NCBI GenBank assembly: GCA_002102555.1
Contig: MCFL01000005.1
Location: 496,001 to 560,000, forward strand
Origin: Catenaria anguillulae PL171
Lineage: Eukaryota > Blastocladiomycota > Blastocladiomycetes > Blastocladiales > Catenariaceae
Direction of reading: 5' to 3'
Length of the DNA: 64,000 nt
Shown one piece after another: positions 36,084 through 48,257 of this stretch. Every line of letters starts with the position of its first letter. Within the stretch, counting starts at the first letter, position 1. The position numbers were made by a program, and so were the translations under genes. The notes beneath the pieces are model-generated. The model made no database searches. It was not told where the DNA came from and worked only from the letters and a program-made list of their open reading frames with translations.

Positions 36084-39000
36084 TTACGGCAGCTGCTGTT
36101 CTCGCTTCTTCCCATCCGACAGCGCCGGGAAAGACCCGGCAATGGTGGAATCATTCGACTCGAAAATGTTTTCATCTGTGCATTTGTGCAAGGTGTGAGA
36201 TGAGTGTGCCCTCTTGCAGCGAGGAATGTGTATGAGAAGCATACCAGAACCAAGATCCCCGATCGCAGTTGACTGTCTCAAGCACAGATGGGCCAGCCAT
36301 CCGAACCATTGACGGAAAACAGCATCCTGTTTCGTGCGGAACCAATACGACTCGCCGTTGACTTCAATCTCGAAGCAGTTGCGAACCGCTGCCGACAGAT
36401 TCCGAACTCTGCACTGGTTGAGGTAGAGAACAGTCGCTTCGGCGGGCTGTACAATGGACAATGGACAAGAAAGAGTCAGAACCTCCGGTTCCGACAATCT
36501 TCCAACGAAATCGTGAGCGTACCACAGGCGCTTTGGAAATCACCAAATGATCCGTGAGCGGGTAAAGATGAATCCAGCGTTGTTGAAACGACGCGCGGCG
36601 GACGGATGGGAATCGAACTTGGAAGAGCTCCTTTTGTGGATCAACGATTGATGCGATTGGATTGGCATCTGCAATTGCAACAGCGTCATGTTCTTGGACT
36701 GCCTCCAGTATGGCCGCAGGGGGTGAACTGGGGGCCGAATCTGGAGCACTGGCCTTTGCGTTGATTGCATCAATGCTACTGCTGACGACAGTTCCAACGC
36801 TGCCCGAAACATCCTCTTGTGATGCCTTCTTGGACCCCGGCTCTGTCTGGGCGGAACCGCCCTCGATTGACGATGGATCGTTGCTCCCGTGACGAGCGCG
36901 GGATGCGGCAGATGAAATCATGTCGCGAATGTCTTGGCCAGGGAACGACATGAGCTGATTCGACGACGGAAGCTTGAGATCGAGTCGCGCTGTCTTTTCC
37001 ACACCTGCAATTGCAACGGATGTTGGGCGTCCTGTGGTTCCTCCGCCAAGCGCCGAACTCAAATTGGCTGCAGCGCCTGCTCCAGTCCCCGTCCGACCGC
37101 GCTGGGTGGTGCCGGCCGCAGCACGCCTTGCCGCCGCCTCGACAAACGAGGTCCTTGACGCGTGACACGTCGAGCTTGGAATGCTTGCTTGGCCATAGGG
37201 GTCTCATTGTTCGCACGACGTGATGCGACTTGGCTGTCCTTGTTCGACTGAGATTGGCGTGAAAAGACAGACCCGCGGTTGTTGAGCGCTTCCATGTTGT
37301 TGAGATCCGGTCGGTACACGGCAATGTACACTTTGGAAAAATACAAGAGGTACGTGACCGTGGCATTGACAGTGCAAATGGCACCTGTTTTGAGGACGAA
37401 TCCGACAACGGGGCCAGTGCTTGGGAGCAAAAGGATGGGAATGCAAATGCCCGAAATGAGTGTGATGGCATAGACACCGATACCAATTGACTTGGACTCG
37501 CGGTAGGCGGATTGAGCTCCCCGAGTTCGAATGGCGAGGTAAACCGAGAAGATGAGCAGGGCAGCGTTGTACGACAGAATGAGTGCAAGAAAAGCGTTGC
37601 CATGGCTGCTGGCCAATGAACCCGTGGCGCTGCCGCACGCCCAGTATCGTTCCGTTTGGCCATCCACGATGGTAGGCACAGGAGGATCAAGCGACGTCCA
37701 GAGGGCCATAAGGATGATTTGAATCAACAAAACAGCGGCCGAGTACCGGAGCATGTCGCGATCCGCAAGGCCAACGAGGCGCCCTTTGCGACCACCAGCA
37801 AAGATGAACATGATTCGAAGGGTCTTGGTCATGAGATTGCCCAGCACCATGGACACGGAAATGGCGGCGACCCACGCTTGAGCCGAGCAGGTTTGCTGGG
37901 TTGGGACTCCAAGCGACAGCGGGATAATGAGATATCCCATGATGACACCGGTACAGATAAGCATCCCGAAAAAGTACGACGATGAACGAACGACAGGGGT
38001 GGCTCGGTAGCGAGTCAAAACTGACATGACAATCAACGTGATGAGGACCAAACTCGCAAATGCCGTCAGCGAAATGACACCAAGCGGTGAATCAACTGCA
38101 AGGTAGAACTTTGGTGAGGGTGCGAATGTGGCATCAGTCCACCGAAGTGCGAGCGACGATATGATAATTTCGGAGATATTGACCGGATTGGGAACCGTGA
38201 CTAATGCTGTGAGAGTGGGTCGTTCGGCCAATGCGGCTGAAATCTTTGAAGAGGCCAGCTCGAGTTCCGCAAGCTCCAAGAAGGATCCGCCGACCGTCTG
38301 CAGGGAAATGTTGACTTTGACGGCGCCAGAGGATCGCGAGATGTCGACATTCCGCAGGACGGGAATGCCGCTACCACCTTGTGCGACAAGCAAAGACTCA
38401 AGCTGACTCCCAATCGTTGTGCGTAAGGCCCCATCAATGACCGATGCTGCTGTTCGTGAGACACTGGCTGAGCGGCGTGAGAGCATGGGAACAATGACAG
38501 GCTCGGGAACGTCGGCAAATGACATGAGTCCATCTGAGCGTGGGTTGGGGTCGGTATTGGCGGAATGGGATGGTTGAGGTGCAAGTGGACGGTCGGAAAC
38601 GAAATCAGCGGCAATTGGATCTGAAAAGCGCACATCGGCAGCAGATGCCAACTCAGCCAATCTTGACATTGTACCTGCCAACATTGAAGTAGCCTCCACC
38701 AAGTGCTCGTCAACACTCGTAATCATGAAAGACAGTGTGACAGCGTCGTTGAATCCCTTGCGCAGCCCGCAATCGGTCCCCTCAAACCCAGCTGTGCATT
38801 GACACACGTCGTCGGCAATGCATGATCCTTGACCTTGGATGCAGCCCTTGCTGCAGACTGGGCTTTTGCACACACTGAGCGGCTTCCCATCGGAAGTAAG
38901 CGAGGACTCGGATTGAGCTGGCGAACCCACAGTACCAGTGAGCGAAGCTCCGCGCTGAGATTTCGAGTATGGTACCTCAATCCTCGGCGGCGAACACTGC

Positions 39001-41983
39001 GGGACGACGATAACGCTTGTCACATTGAAAATGGACGAGGGGTGCCGCTCAGTGACTGAGCTGACAGCAATCATGTAGACGCCAGGCGCGGCGATTAGCC
39101 GCACGTTTTGGAAAGTAATCCATTCTTCGAGAATCGCCTTGTACACATCGCCATCTAGCAGTGCATTGGTCGTGGACGTGACGGCGCCATCCCCCTCGTT
39201 ATCAACCTTGCCGATGACTTGGTAGTGCAGCAAGAATGTTTCGTCAGGCATTGAGTGCACGTCTTGGCCGTAGTGATCGGTGGGAACAACACGAAAACTG
39301 GGGACAGAGTCGCCCGAGTTGAGCATGAGAACTTCGATGTCGACCAGTTGCTTGGATTGCTCGTCCGGGACGCGTGCCTCGAGTCGCACAGGCTCTGATG
39401 CAAAGTTGGGTCCTTGGTGTTTGAGAGCGACATTGTCAATGTACTTGTTGCCGTCGTCAAGCTTGACTGGCATGGTGGACGAGAAGACGTAGACAGCGCC
39501 GCCTCGGCCTGCCTCGTTGCGCTCAAATGTGTTACCGGTAAGCTGCGCTTGGGTTGGAACGACCTCCTTGACGTAAATTGCTCCACCGTCGCGGGTGGCG
39601 ACGTTGTTACGGAAAACGGAGTTGGTAATGGCAAGACTGCTGGAAGCAGGCGCCGCTGGCGCAAAGAGCAGAGCACCACCCGTCACAGCCCCAACATTGC
39701 GTGTGAATGCGGATCCTACAATCTCCACAGACCCGCGTGCAATCACTGCCGACCCTTCTGTAGCCAGGTTGTTGGTGAAATTGGAACCCGCAATGGCGAT
39801 TGGAACATTGTCGGTGCCCGAGATGGAAATGGCCGAGTTCTTGATGATATTGCAGTTTTGGACAGAGTTGGACGCTTGAGAATTACCAAAGCCGATGACT
39901 TGCGTTGCAGAGTTGGACATGAATGTAGACTTGTTGATGGTAAATGAGGCACCGGCAAATGTTCCCATCAAGTTGAGCAAACGATCGTTGGGAGATCGAG
40001 CAGAAACGGTGTTACTGATGAATGTCGAGTTGGACACGAGCACAGATTCCCCGTAGGACTGAACTAATCCACCTGACTCGATGATGTTGCCTGGTAGAAT
40101 GAGACGCTGTGAGGAAAATTTCCTTGGGGAGATGACCGATGTACATGAGATTCACACCTGAGAAGCGCGAGCTCGTCAAGTTGAATGCGCTTGCCCTATC
40201 CGCGACGACAAGGTAGGTTGCGGCGCGATTGTTGGTGAAAGACACTCCATCAAATTCGGCGCGAATGCCTTGAGCGACGTAAAATGCACTCGGTCCTGGG
40301 AAGACATTGTCTGGGGGGGGGGATGCAGCATGTGAGTTGGCAAGCATGTACGCGATTGTAGAAAGGGCGCTTGGTGAAACCTTTGATTACAGTGTTCCTG
40401 ACTCGAAGCGAGGAGGCCATGTACACGCCAGCCACCCAACCTTGGGAATTACCTGAAAAACAGACGCGTTAAACAATCGTTAGGGTCAGGGCGCAAGAAG
40501 AGCGGCACGCTCAAATGAGGAACCAATACCTGATACTTCCGAATCTGCAATCGACACGCGAGCAGTTTCACTGATCTGCACGATTCGAGGTGTTCCAACA
40601 TGATTGGAAATGGTGCAGCGGGTCAAATCGACAACGGATGAGCCAGCACAGCGCAGAGCCATGATAGCAGCGCCAGAATTGCCACTGATCTCGGTATCCC
40701 TGAATAACCCCGACCATGGATAAAGGAAATGGCGCCAGTTTGACCACCCGAGTTACCTGGAACCAGGGTAACGGCATCCACACATGTCAGCCGAGTAGTT
40801 GAACAATTGCACCAAACAAACGCACCTGTAAATGTACAGCGGTCATAGAGCGCGGTCGCGCCGTTGACGAGCATGACTGTAGCCTGATTGGAAATCATTG
40901 GCGAAGTATTGCCTAGAGAATTGAATGGTCCCACGTCAGTTTGATAACGTACAAAGTCTTTTTGTCCGGGAATGTGCTACACGCACGAGAGAAAGAAGAG
41001 CGTGTGAATTGGGCCAGTGAGGCATCGCGGATCGCGAATGCCATGTTTCGATTCTCTGTAAATCGTGTGCGTCGAAACGTTAGAAACGGCTCAGGCGCCT
41101 ACGCCGTCGAGAGAAAGTAAGTCGTTATCGTACGGATGAACGTTGAATCAACTACGGTAAGCGTCGCAGCACCATGCGTCCCAATGATGGTGTCTCGCCA
41201 TGCAGCTAGGTTTGAAAACAGGGAGTTGGAAATCATGACCGAGGCATCCTCAAATGCTCGAATCTCTGTCCACAACACTACACAAGGCCAGACAACAACC
41301 GTCAGTTCCGCTCCCCGGCCGCGACTAGAGGAAAAACATATGCAGGCGCCACACCATCATTGGAAACGACCGCAACGTTTGAAAAAGATATGCGTCCAGA
41401 GCCCTTGCCAACTGCAACAAAGGACGCCGCCGTGGCACCATTGTCACGAATGACAGCTCAGAGAAGGATAGAGATGATAAGGAGTTCACTTCAAACAAGG
41501 ACCAAGTGGACGTGGTCGACCGAGTTGCTGCTGGGAACCCAAAGACAGTGATCCCGCGAAAAGTGAGACTGATAGGGCCCTGGAGTTGGAACACAGGGCC
41601 TGTTGTTGCATTTTGGCTTGATCGAGCAATGTTGGGTGCGATGACTACACTTGAAAACAGCGACTGCGGAGACGGGAAGCCAGCTTCAGGCCATGTGTAT
41701 GGTGCGACTGGCTGATGTGTGATCGTGATTGGAAGGCCGTCTGTTGGGACGGCGAGGACATGGGCGCTGTCGAACGGAAGCAAATGGGTCCCTGCTTGAA
41801 TCTGGATCGTCACATTCCTACGCGAAGTGATTGCATATGCCCATGCGCTTGGAAGGTCTGCAAAGTCGGCGCTTGGCCCTGGCCCGACAACGATCGTTGC
41901 ACGAGCAACGCTGGCTGCCGCAATCACGAGGATGAGGATTAGTCCCACCGCCTTTCGGGCAACCGTCGAAAAATGAGAGCCAT
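36084..41983 (-). CDS. Class C 7TM receptor with beta-helix/EGF ectodomain and C-terminal PH domain
   Basis: A predicted plasma-membrane receptor, family member not recognised. The start at 41983 (MALIFRRLP) joins, with one extra C at 41957-41959, a signal peptide KAVGLILILVIAAASVARA. The ectodomain (to about 39450) is a right-handed beta-helix with PMP-like repeats (SNFTNNLATEGSAVIARG, FRNNVATRDGGAIYV, FERNEAGRGGAVYVFSS), interrupted by introns upstream of 40043. An EGF-like module follows (CSKGCIQGQGSCIADDVCQC...GFEGTDC). The 7TM part (about 38080-37300) has class C hallmarks: VVRSSSYFFGMLICTG, LMTKTLRIMFIFAGG, and TYLLYFSKVYIAVYRPDLNN. After an Ala/Ser-rich tail comes a PH domain: ELFQVRFPSVRRASFQQRWI, HLVISKAPV|PAEATVLYLN, NCFEIEVNGESYWFRT, and the final helix FRQWFGWLAHLCL. 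Introns in the PH part (donors GTACGC, GTATGC) fit exactly. A frame change near 37150 lies between 7TM and PH. Confidence 0.8.
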
Positions 41984-42227
41984 GTGGATTTCTGAAATGC
42001 TTGGTATCGATTGCAATTTGCGAGGGCTTTGGCTTTGGTACACTTTTATTGCATTGGTGTGTAGATATTATCGTTATGAGCTCGAGAATTGATTCAGTGC
42101 AGTGCCGGTGATCACACTGTTCACTTTTCTGATTCCCACACCACCCGTGCAGCCCAGTGCCAAACGGAAATGTCACCATTATTTACACAAATTCCATGTA
42201 CTTGACTTGAAACTACTCTTCGCAATA

Positions 42228-44928
42228 ATGCCTGCTGCCGCAAAGAAGCCAAAGAAGAAATCCAAGAAGGAGCTCGAGGCTGGTTTGTCACTTTTCAAGC
42301 GCTTCCAACCGTCGTGCCATTCGAGCTGTGGCTGGCTAACCATGCGGACGATAGAGCGAATGGCGATGGAGGAGCAGCGGCGCAAAGATGAGGAGGTCGC
42401 TCGACTTGCCGAAATGGCCCGGGAAAAGGAGCGCGAAATTGCAGAGCAAAAGGACAGAGAGGAACGCGATGCGCTCTTGGATGCTGTCCGTCATCCATCA
42501 ATGACTCTGCTACACCGTCCTCTCCGCTCACAAGATGCAAGGAATTATGTAGGAGGGACCCACCCATGCCTTAGAGTCGGCCCAAGTGCTCGAGTTGCGA
42601 AACGAAATGCTTCAAGCCGTCCAAGGCATCATTGCCGAGCGCGACAAGAAAGATGAAGTAGGTTTTCCTTGTTCACTCCTCTCACGCCCAACTAGGCCCT
42701 ACGGTGAAATCACGGTGGAAACCTCTCATTGACTGCCAATGTGCTATAGTGGGAGGCATATCTCAAATGCTCCAGAATCCCAAACCCGCTCGTTGAGGCC
42801 GACGTGGCCTCGTACTTGACGGCATTCAAAGAAATACCAGAGCGGCCCACATTTCAAGAAATTGCGACGGATCTTGCAGCTGCGGAAGAGGTATGTTGAG
42901 CCTCTTTTTTTTTCTCATGTGCCATGCGAGATTCGAGGCTCACTCTTACAAAACCCGCAATCGCACAGCTCCATGGTTTGCTGGAAAAGTATTATGCACG
43001 ATGCATTGATCATCAACAGCCAGCCGCCGCCCGCTTCGCCACAAACATCCGTGACCTCCGGAGCGCAATCGACCGTAAATGGGATGCGCTGACTGCTCAC
43101 ATTTTGCAGGTGCATCATGTCAATCTTTCCACATGAAAGCGCTGACACTAACCTTGAAATTACGCGGTGCGGCAGAACTCGGAGTTGTTCCCTCGAGAGT
43201 CAACCGAGAACCTCCTCGTCTGCCAAAGCTTCCCACCATCCATCACCTACTGCCTCTGGGCCAACTTCACCAAAAACCCGCGCCACAAGGCTTTCGATGT
43301 CCTCGACTCGATTCATGTTACCTTACCCAAAGCACTCACACTTGCCAACGTGGCGATTCGCGTCATTCACGACCGCTCCATGTCCAGGCTCCGTGACCTA
43401 AGCCTGCAACACGAGTCATCATCGGCCAAGCGTCACATTGTCCTCGACGGTGTACTCTCGTTTAGCCTGCTCGAGCTCCCTGAGCTCCCGAAAACAGCCG
43501 ACTTTTGGACTGTTCGACCCTTGATTTCCAATGATCTGTCGGTCCGCCACGTCCCGTTTCCGTCAACTCGCAACGTGGATGAGGACGCGCAACAGGAAGA
43601 TGCCGCCGAGGTCGAAGGAGGCGACAGTCTCGACAGTTCTGGTAACAGAGATGACGATGGAATGGTGGTGTCATTCTCTGTGGGAAGCGGGTTGTTTTTG
43701 CATCCGTTGGCTACAGTCAAGTGGTTGACGATGAGACGCGGTCATGGAGGTCTGAAGGAATCACTGACGTTGAAATAGATCGTGCAAACGGACTGGTTCA
43801 ATTCAAGTTGTCGGTGCTGCGCCCATGTGCGCTGGTTCAGGTGGGGTTTTGCATCCTTCATTCCTCATGCGAGTGAATGCTGACACTAATGCTGAATGCC
43901 GCGACACTGTCTACCAACCATAGGAAGCCTTTTGGGACTTTCCACCGGAGCATTGGAAGATTCGCCCTGTCCTCAACGCTCCCATCGACCCGACCGTTGG
44001 GCCCGTTGTTCGACTCACCTTGACCGGAAAGTGGACGGACCTTGAGCTCGATATGTCGAAACACGGTGTCAAGCTTGTCCGCCCAACCTCTGACCGCGTC
44101 AAGGAGCACATGCATGCAAAGCGGCTGCAGCCGTGCCAGTTCTTCATGGTATGAGCAGGTCTCCAAGGTGTTCCGATCAACTTACTGACCTTTTTATCCT
44201 TTTCAGACATTGACTCGGTTTGGGCTTTCCTTTGCCTCTCCGCACAGCCTTGCAACAATCAAACAACAATCGGAATCCGAGAGCCTAGACGACGAGTGCT
44301 ACTGGGCCATGGCTGCTAAATGCACCTCGTTGGCATTTGCATGTAATCGCAACACGGGACTCAACTCGGCAACCCTTCGAGTTGTGACGGCATCGCATCC
44401 CGTTCCTGATCTGGTCGAAAAGACATCTGTGCTGGCTGGATCAGAGTCCGAGCCGCCGGTGCGCAAGTGGATAGCGACGTCGATGGTGCTCCCATAGACG
44501 GGGTTCAAGGTGGTGGAGTTTCAGAGCAGCAACCAGAAAGGTCGGTGGAAATTGGGGTTCAGTTGCAGAGCAATTCGGCGCCCGAGGCGAACACTCCAAC
44601 ATTTACCGTGGTTGCCAATTACAACCATGTCATCACGACCAAGGCAAGAAAGCTGTTTTACATTGCTCACCCAGACTGGATTGCCAACAAGTGGGCAACC
44701 GATTCCAAAGTGCGCTGGTTTCTTCATATCTTGAATTTCTGTTGGAATGAGTCCTTACGCAAATCTACCGCGCCATTTCATTTCATTTTGCAGCCACACG
44801 GGTCTCTTTATGCTCTACTCAATGACCTCGTACCCGATGCACCGCTGCCCGACTGGTCGCTCGTCAGCACAGTTGCCCAAGTCTTGAGGATCACGGCTCT
44901 GCTTGACGAGTCGGCACCCTCACGCTGA
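42228..44928 (+). CDS. DNAI7: Axonemal dynein-associated protein DNAI7 (CASC1/CFAP94)
   Basis: DNAI7 (CASC1, IC97) associates with inner-arm dynein in the axoneme. The N-terminus is a Lys-rich start MPAAAKKPKKKSKKELEA joined over an intron to ERMAMEEQRRKDEEVARLAE, a charged helix as in the family. Next is WEAYLKCSRIPNPLVEADVA (the 'W..Y..C...P.P' motif), then the core match LWANFTKNPRHKAFDVLDSI, LPKALTLANVAIRVIHDR and DGVLSFSLLELPELPKTADF. Later exons contain EHWKIRPVLNAPIDPTVGP, RLQPCQFFM|TLTRFGLSFA, and a C-terminus ending DESAPSR. Introns of 60-100 bases occur at about 42280, 42660, 42890, 43060, 43780 and 44150. There is a probable frame change near 44490. It is head-to-head with the receptor-PH gene and convergent with the next gene (63 bases). 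Confidence 0.88.
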
Positions 44929-44991
44929 CGTAGCCGTTTATGTCATTGTATTTAATCAAAACTGTCCAAATCATTTTTTGTTTCGTTGACA

Positions 44992-47900
44992 CTATTGCCC
45001 ATGCCGTGCATCTCCTTTGGACGATGCTGGCCGTGATACGGAGCGGGCAAGTTCAAGTAAATCAAAGCCGCCGGCATCTGCGTTCCCGGAGCTGGACGTT
45101 CGCGGTGCTACAGGCGACCTTCGCATCTTGTCCAACACTGTGCGGGCCAGGAGTGGAACTCGTCAGTTCCGAAACAACAAAGCACAATGAAGAAGCGCGA
45201 CGAACATACCACGCGAAGCTGGCCGAGATGGGAAACTGTTGCTCGTGTCGGCCTCCTTTTCTGGAAGCGGCATAAACACAGCAGGCAAAACTGCATGCCG
45301 GTAAACAAGCAAAACTTGAGTTCCAAGTGATCAATGGTTGTACGAGTATATGAGTATTTGTGTCCGCACCTCGCTCCATCAGCTCCACAACTTGATCTTT
45401 GGAAAACACTTGGCGCTTGTCGCGAACCGCGCGCGTCAAATTGTCCTCCATTTCTTTGCGAACCGTCTCTTCGGCCATATCGGCTTTTCTCTTTTCGGAT
45501 TTGGATGCCAGTCTCGACATGCGTTCCATGAACTGCGAGGAAACATCCAGTCAAGAGTCAGCCAGACTCGGACGCAAGGTCAAACCAGTCAGATCCGGTC
45601 GTTACACACATTCAAGTTCAGCAACGACGAGTTGAGCTGCATTGGGCGATGTTTCGGTCCATTTGCCGTCCGCCGACGTGGTGTGGTTGTTTGTGCCTTG
45701 GGCGGAGTCGACGGCGTAGACTTGCGCCGGATAGGAGCCATAGAGATAACCGACTTGCGTTTTTCGGCGCTTTTGGGCTCGTTGACGCCCTCGGGTACAT
45801 GCTGCCAGTTCTTTGGGATCACGTTATTCTGTGCGTTGAGTTGGGTGAGGTCATGGACAGTTTGCCTGACAACAAGATCATGATGGTCAACTCGAGATAT
45901 TTACTGCCCTCACAATGTAACAAGGGAACGCACTCGTATTGCCCGCGTAGACACTGAATCTGCTGCATGTGAAGCAGGGAAAGTTCGAGCACGTCTTGCA
46001 AAGTGAACCAAGTCTTGCTCAAGTCAATGTTGAGTGCGGCCGCCGCGGCCTCCATGGTATTCGGCGCCGAGTTTGGCTTGTCTGGGGAGGACAAGCGGAA
46101 TGCTTGATCAAAGTGGTATGAATGTGGCGGCAAGCGAGCCTTGGCCGCCCGTAGCAAGGCATCTGATGCCTTTTGCATCAACTCCTGCTCCTTGAGGGGC
46201 GCAAACGCTTCGCGGGCCTTCTTGCCGAGCATGAAGATGGCATTTGTTGAATTGGACCGAACCAAACCACGAAGTGCGATCGGCTTGGAGAGCTCAACAG
46301 CATCCTCTGCTGTCCAGTTGGGTGTCCGATGCTTTTGGACAACCAGCGAAAGCCTCGACTTGCCCGCCGTACTCTGATTCAACGCGGACGTCTCTGTCAG
46401 AGACGCAGGGCCATAATCGAGCATAAACACCTCGGATGCGTAGTACATGGGCAGATGCACTTCGTGGTTGGTGAGGACGTAAATGGCTCGTGCAAGGAAC
46501 GGGTGTTGTCTGTTGATGAGCTCGTTGAAGCGCTGTTCGCGGATGACGCTTTCTGGAACTTGAATCTCGTCCTGCTTGCTCTTGCTGAGCTCAGCTCGTT
46601 CGCGTTTCTTTGCGTCCAACATGGCACGAATGCCCTCAAGTCTCTGGTCATTGCCGGCTGCTCGACGGCCGCGGCCGCCAGGGATCCCGCTCACGTCATC
46701 CAACTGCTGCTCGCTGGCCGACACCACCTTGCCAGTCTTGTTTGCGCCGCTAATCCCACCGCCACCGCGATTCTTGCCACCCGCCTTGCCTCCCTTTCTC
46801 GGTGATGTACCATTCTCGCCGTCCAATATGGCCTGCGATCCCGAAACAAACTGAGACTGAGAAACACCAACCGCCCCATCATTCTCCTCATCGTCGTCCG
46901 ATTCAGCCAACAACTCCCTCTCCTGCGCGCGCCGCAGAAGCTTCTTGGTAATGTACTCCCACATGAATATCTGCCGATTGATCTTTCCCCTGGCCACTTG
47001 CCCATGCATGCTCTCAATTTTGCGAATCGCAATGTCAAACGCCCTGGCCTGCCTTGCATGCTCCTGCTCCAACTCCATAATCGCATTGATTTTGTCGCCC
47101 CAATGTGCCGAATATGTGCGCACCGTCCGCACCATTTCCAGGACAAGCTGCGACAGGTCCGATTGCGACCGGATGATTTTGGCCACCATGAGCGCCAGCG
47201 TCAGCTTGACGCTTGACGTGACATTTTGCTTGAGAAAATCGTTCTTCCACAGTGCAAACGATTGCATTGCCGACTCGAATTCCGCAAGCGAGTTGGTCAC
47301 GTCGTCGCACAGGATAAAGAATGGGTTGACTGTCGTCTCTGCATTTGCGCTCTGTGCCATTTGCTGAGCGGCAGCATCCCCACCATCCACAGGCACAAAC
47401 TCGTGAAACTCGTCCTTGACAATGCCCAGCATGGCCGCGGGCGGAATGATGGACTTGCGGAACGCCTTGACGTCATCCATGGACGACTTGACGTTGAGCT
47501 CGCGGCCGCGGCCGCTCTTTTTCCGGCGCTGCATGGCGGCAATGCTCCCGATCGTTGGCTTGCTCACGACTTGCTTGGCGTACTTGCGGTCGCGCGAATA
47601 GGGTTTGGGCAGCTTGGCTGCTGATGCGGCTGGGTTGCCGGATCGATCAGCCCAGATGCGGCGAGCCCGCGGCTAGCTTGCAGGGCTTCGCGCGAGTTGA
47701 GCTTTTGGAGGACGGCGACGGCATTGTCGCGTGACAGCTTCTTGTATGCTATCGTGGGCGTTTGCTTTGCCAAGTTTTTCGGTCGTTTGGCGAGCGACTC
47801 CTGGAATGGTGTTGGAGGACCGACTTCGGGGTTGATGTGGTCCTTGTCGAGGTTATGGGCGTCACCTAACGAGGCAAGCGGGTTGACAGAGTAGTTGGAG

Positions 47901-48043
47901 GCATCTGAACCGCCCGGCAGTGAACCAAGTTGGCCGTTGGTGACAGACCCCGGCAGCGGTGTGGTCGGCTTGGGCTTGTCGGAAGGAATGTGGATTTCGA
48001 CAGGCGAAAGGACTTGACCGGATTGCTTGATTTTGGGTAACAT
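44992..48043 (-). CDS. Unrecognised helical protein, divergent from DRC11
   Basis: Family not recognised. The start MLPKIKQSGQVLSPVEIHIP (48043) leads into a disordered ~150-residue N-terminus with KKLSRDNAVAVLQKLNSREA; one extra base at 47638-47639 joins it to AAKLPKPYSRDRKYAKQVV and a long intact frame (47567-45950). That frame has a helical bundle (SLAEFESAMQSFALWKNDFL, KINAIMELEQEHARQARAFD), an Asp/Glu then Gly/Lys-rich break (about 46900-46700), and a second conserved-looking part with IYVLTNHEVHLPMYYASEVF. Introns follow (for example RGQYE|QTVHDL; MERE|KEADTSNSF), then a basic coiled segment FMERMSRLASKSEKRKADMA and a Ser-rich tail ending at 44992. No signal peptide, TM segment or enzyme motif is seen. 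Its head-to-head pairing with DRC11 (214 bases) suggests a flagellar role; this is inference. Confidence 0.75.
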
Positions 48044-48257
48044 GATTGCACGGGGCTGTGACTACTATCATGGAATGGAATACGCTTTGCTTGAATGGGT
48101 CCTCAATGTCTTTACGAACCGCAGACAACCGTTCGACGAACCAGGAATATAATGGGAACATGGCAGCGGTGGTGGTGACGCGCTTCACACCCGGATCCGA
48201 GGGTCGTATGCTCCATGTTGATATTTCCAAACACAAAGATACATGTAACCCACCGAA

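Noticed and set aside
37656-37985. 109-codon plus-strand frame inside the receptor 7TM region
   Set aside because: Antisense to conserved TM segments; charged low-complexity translation with no support.
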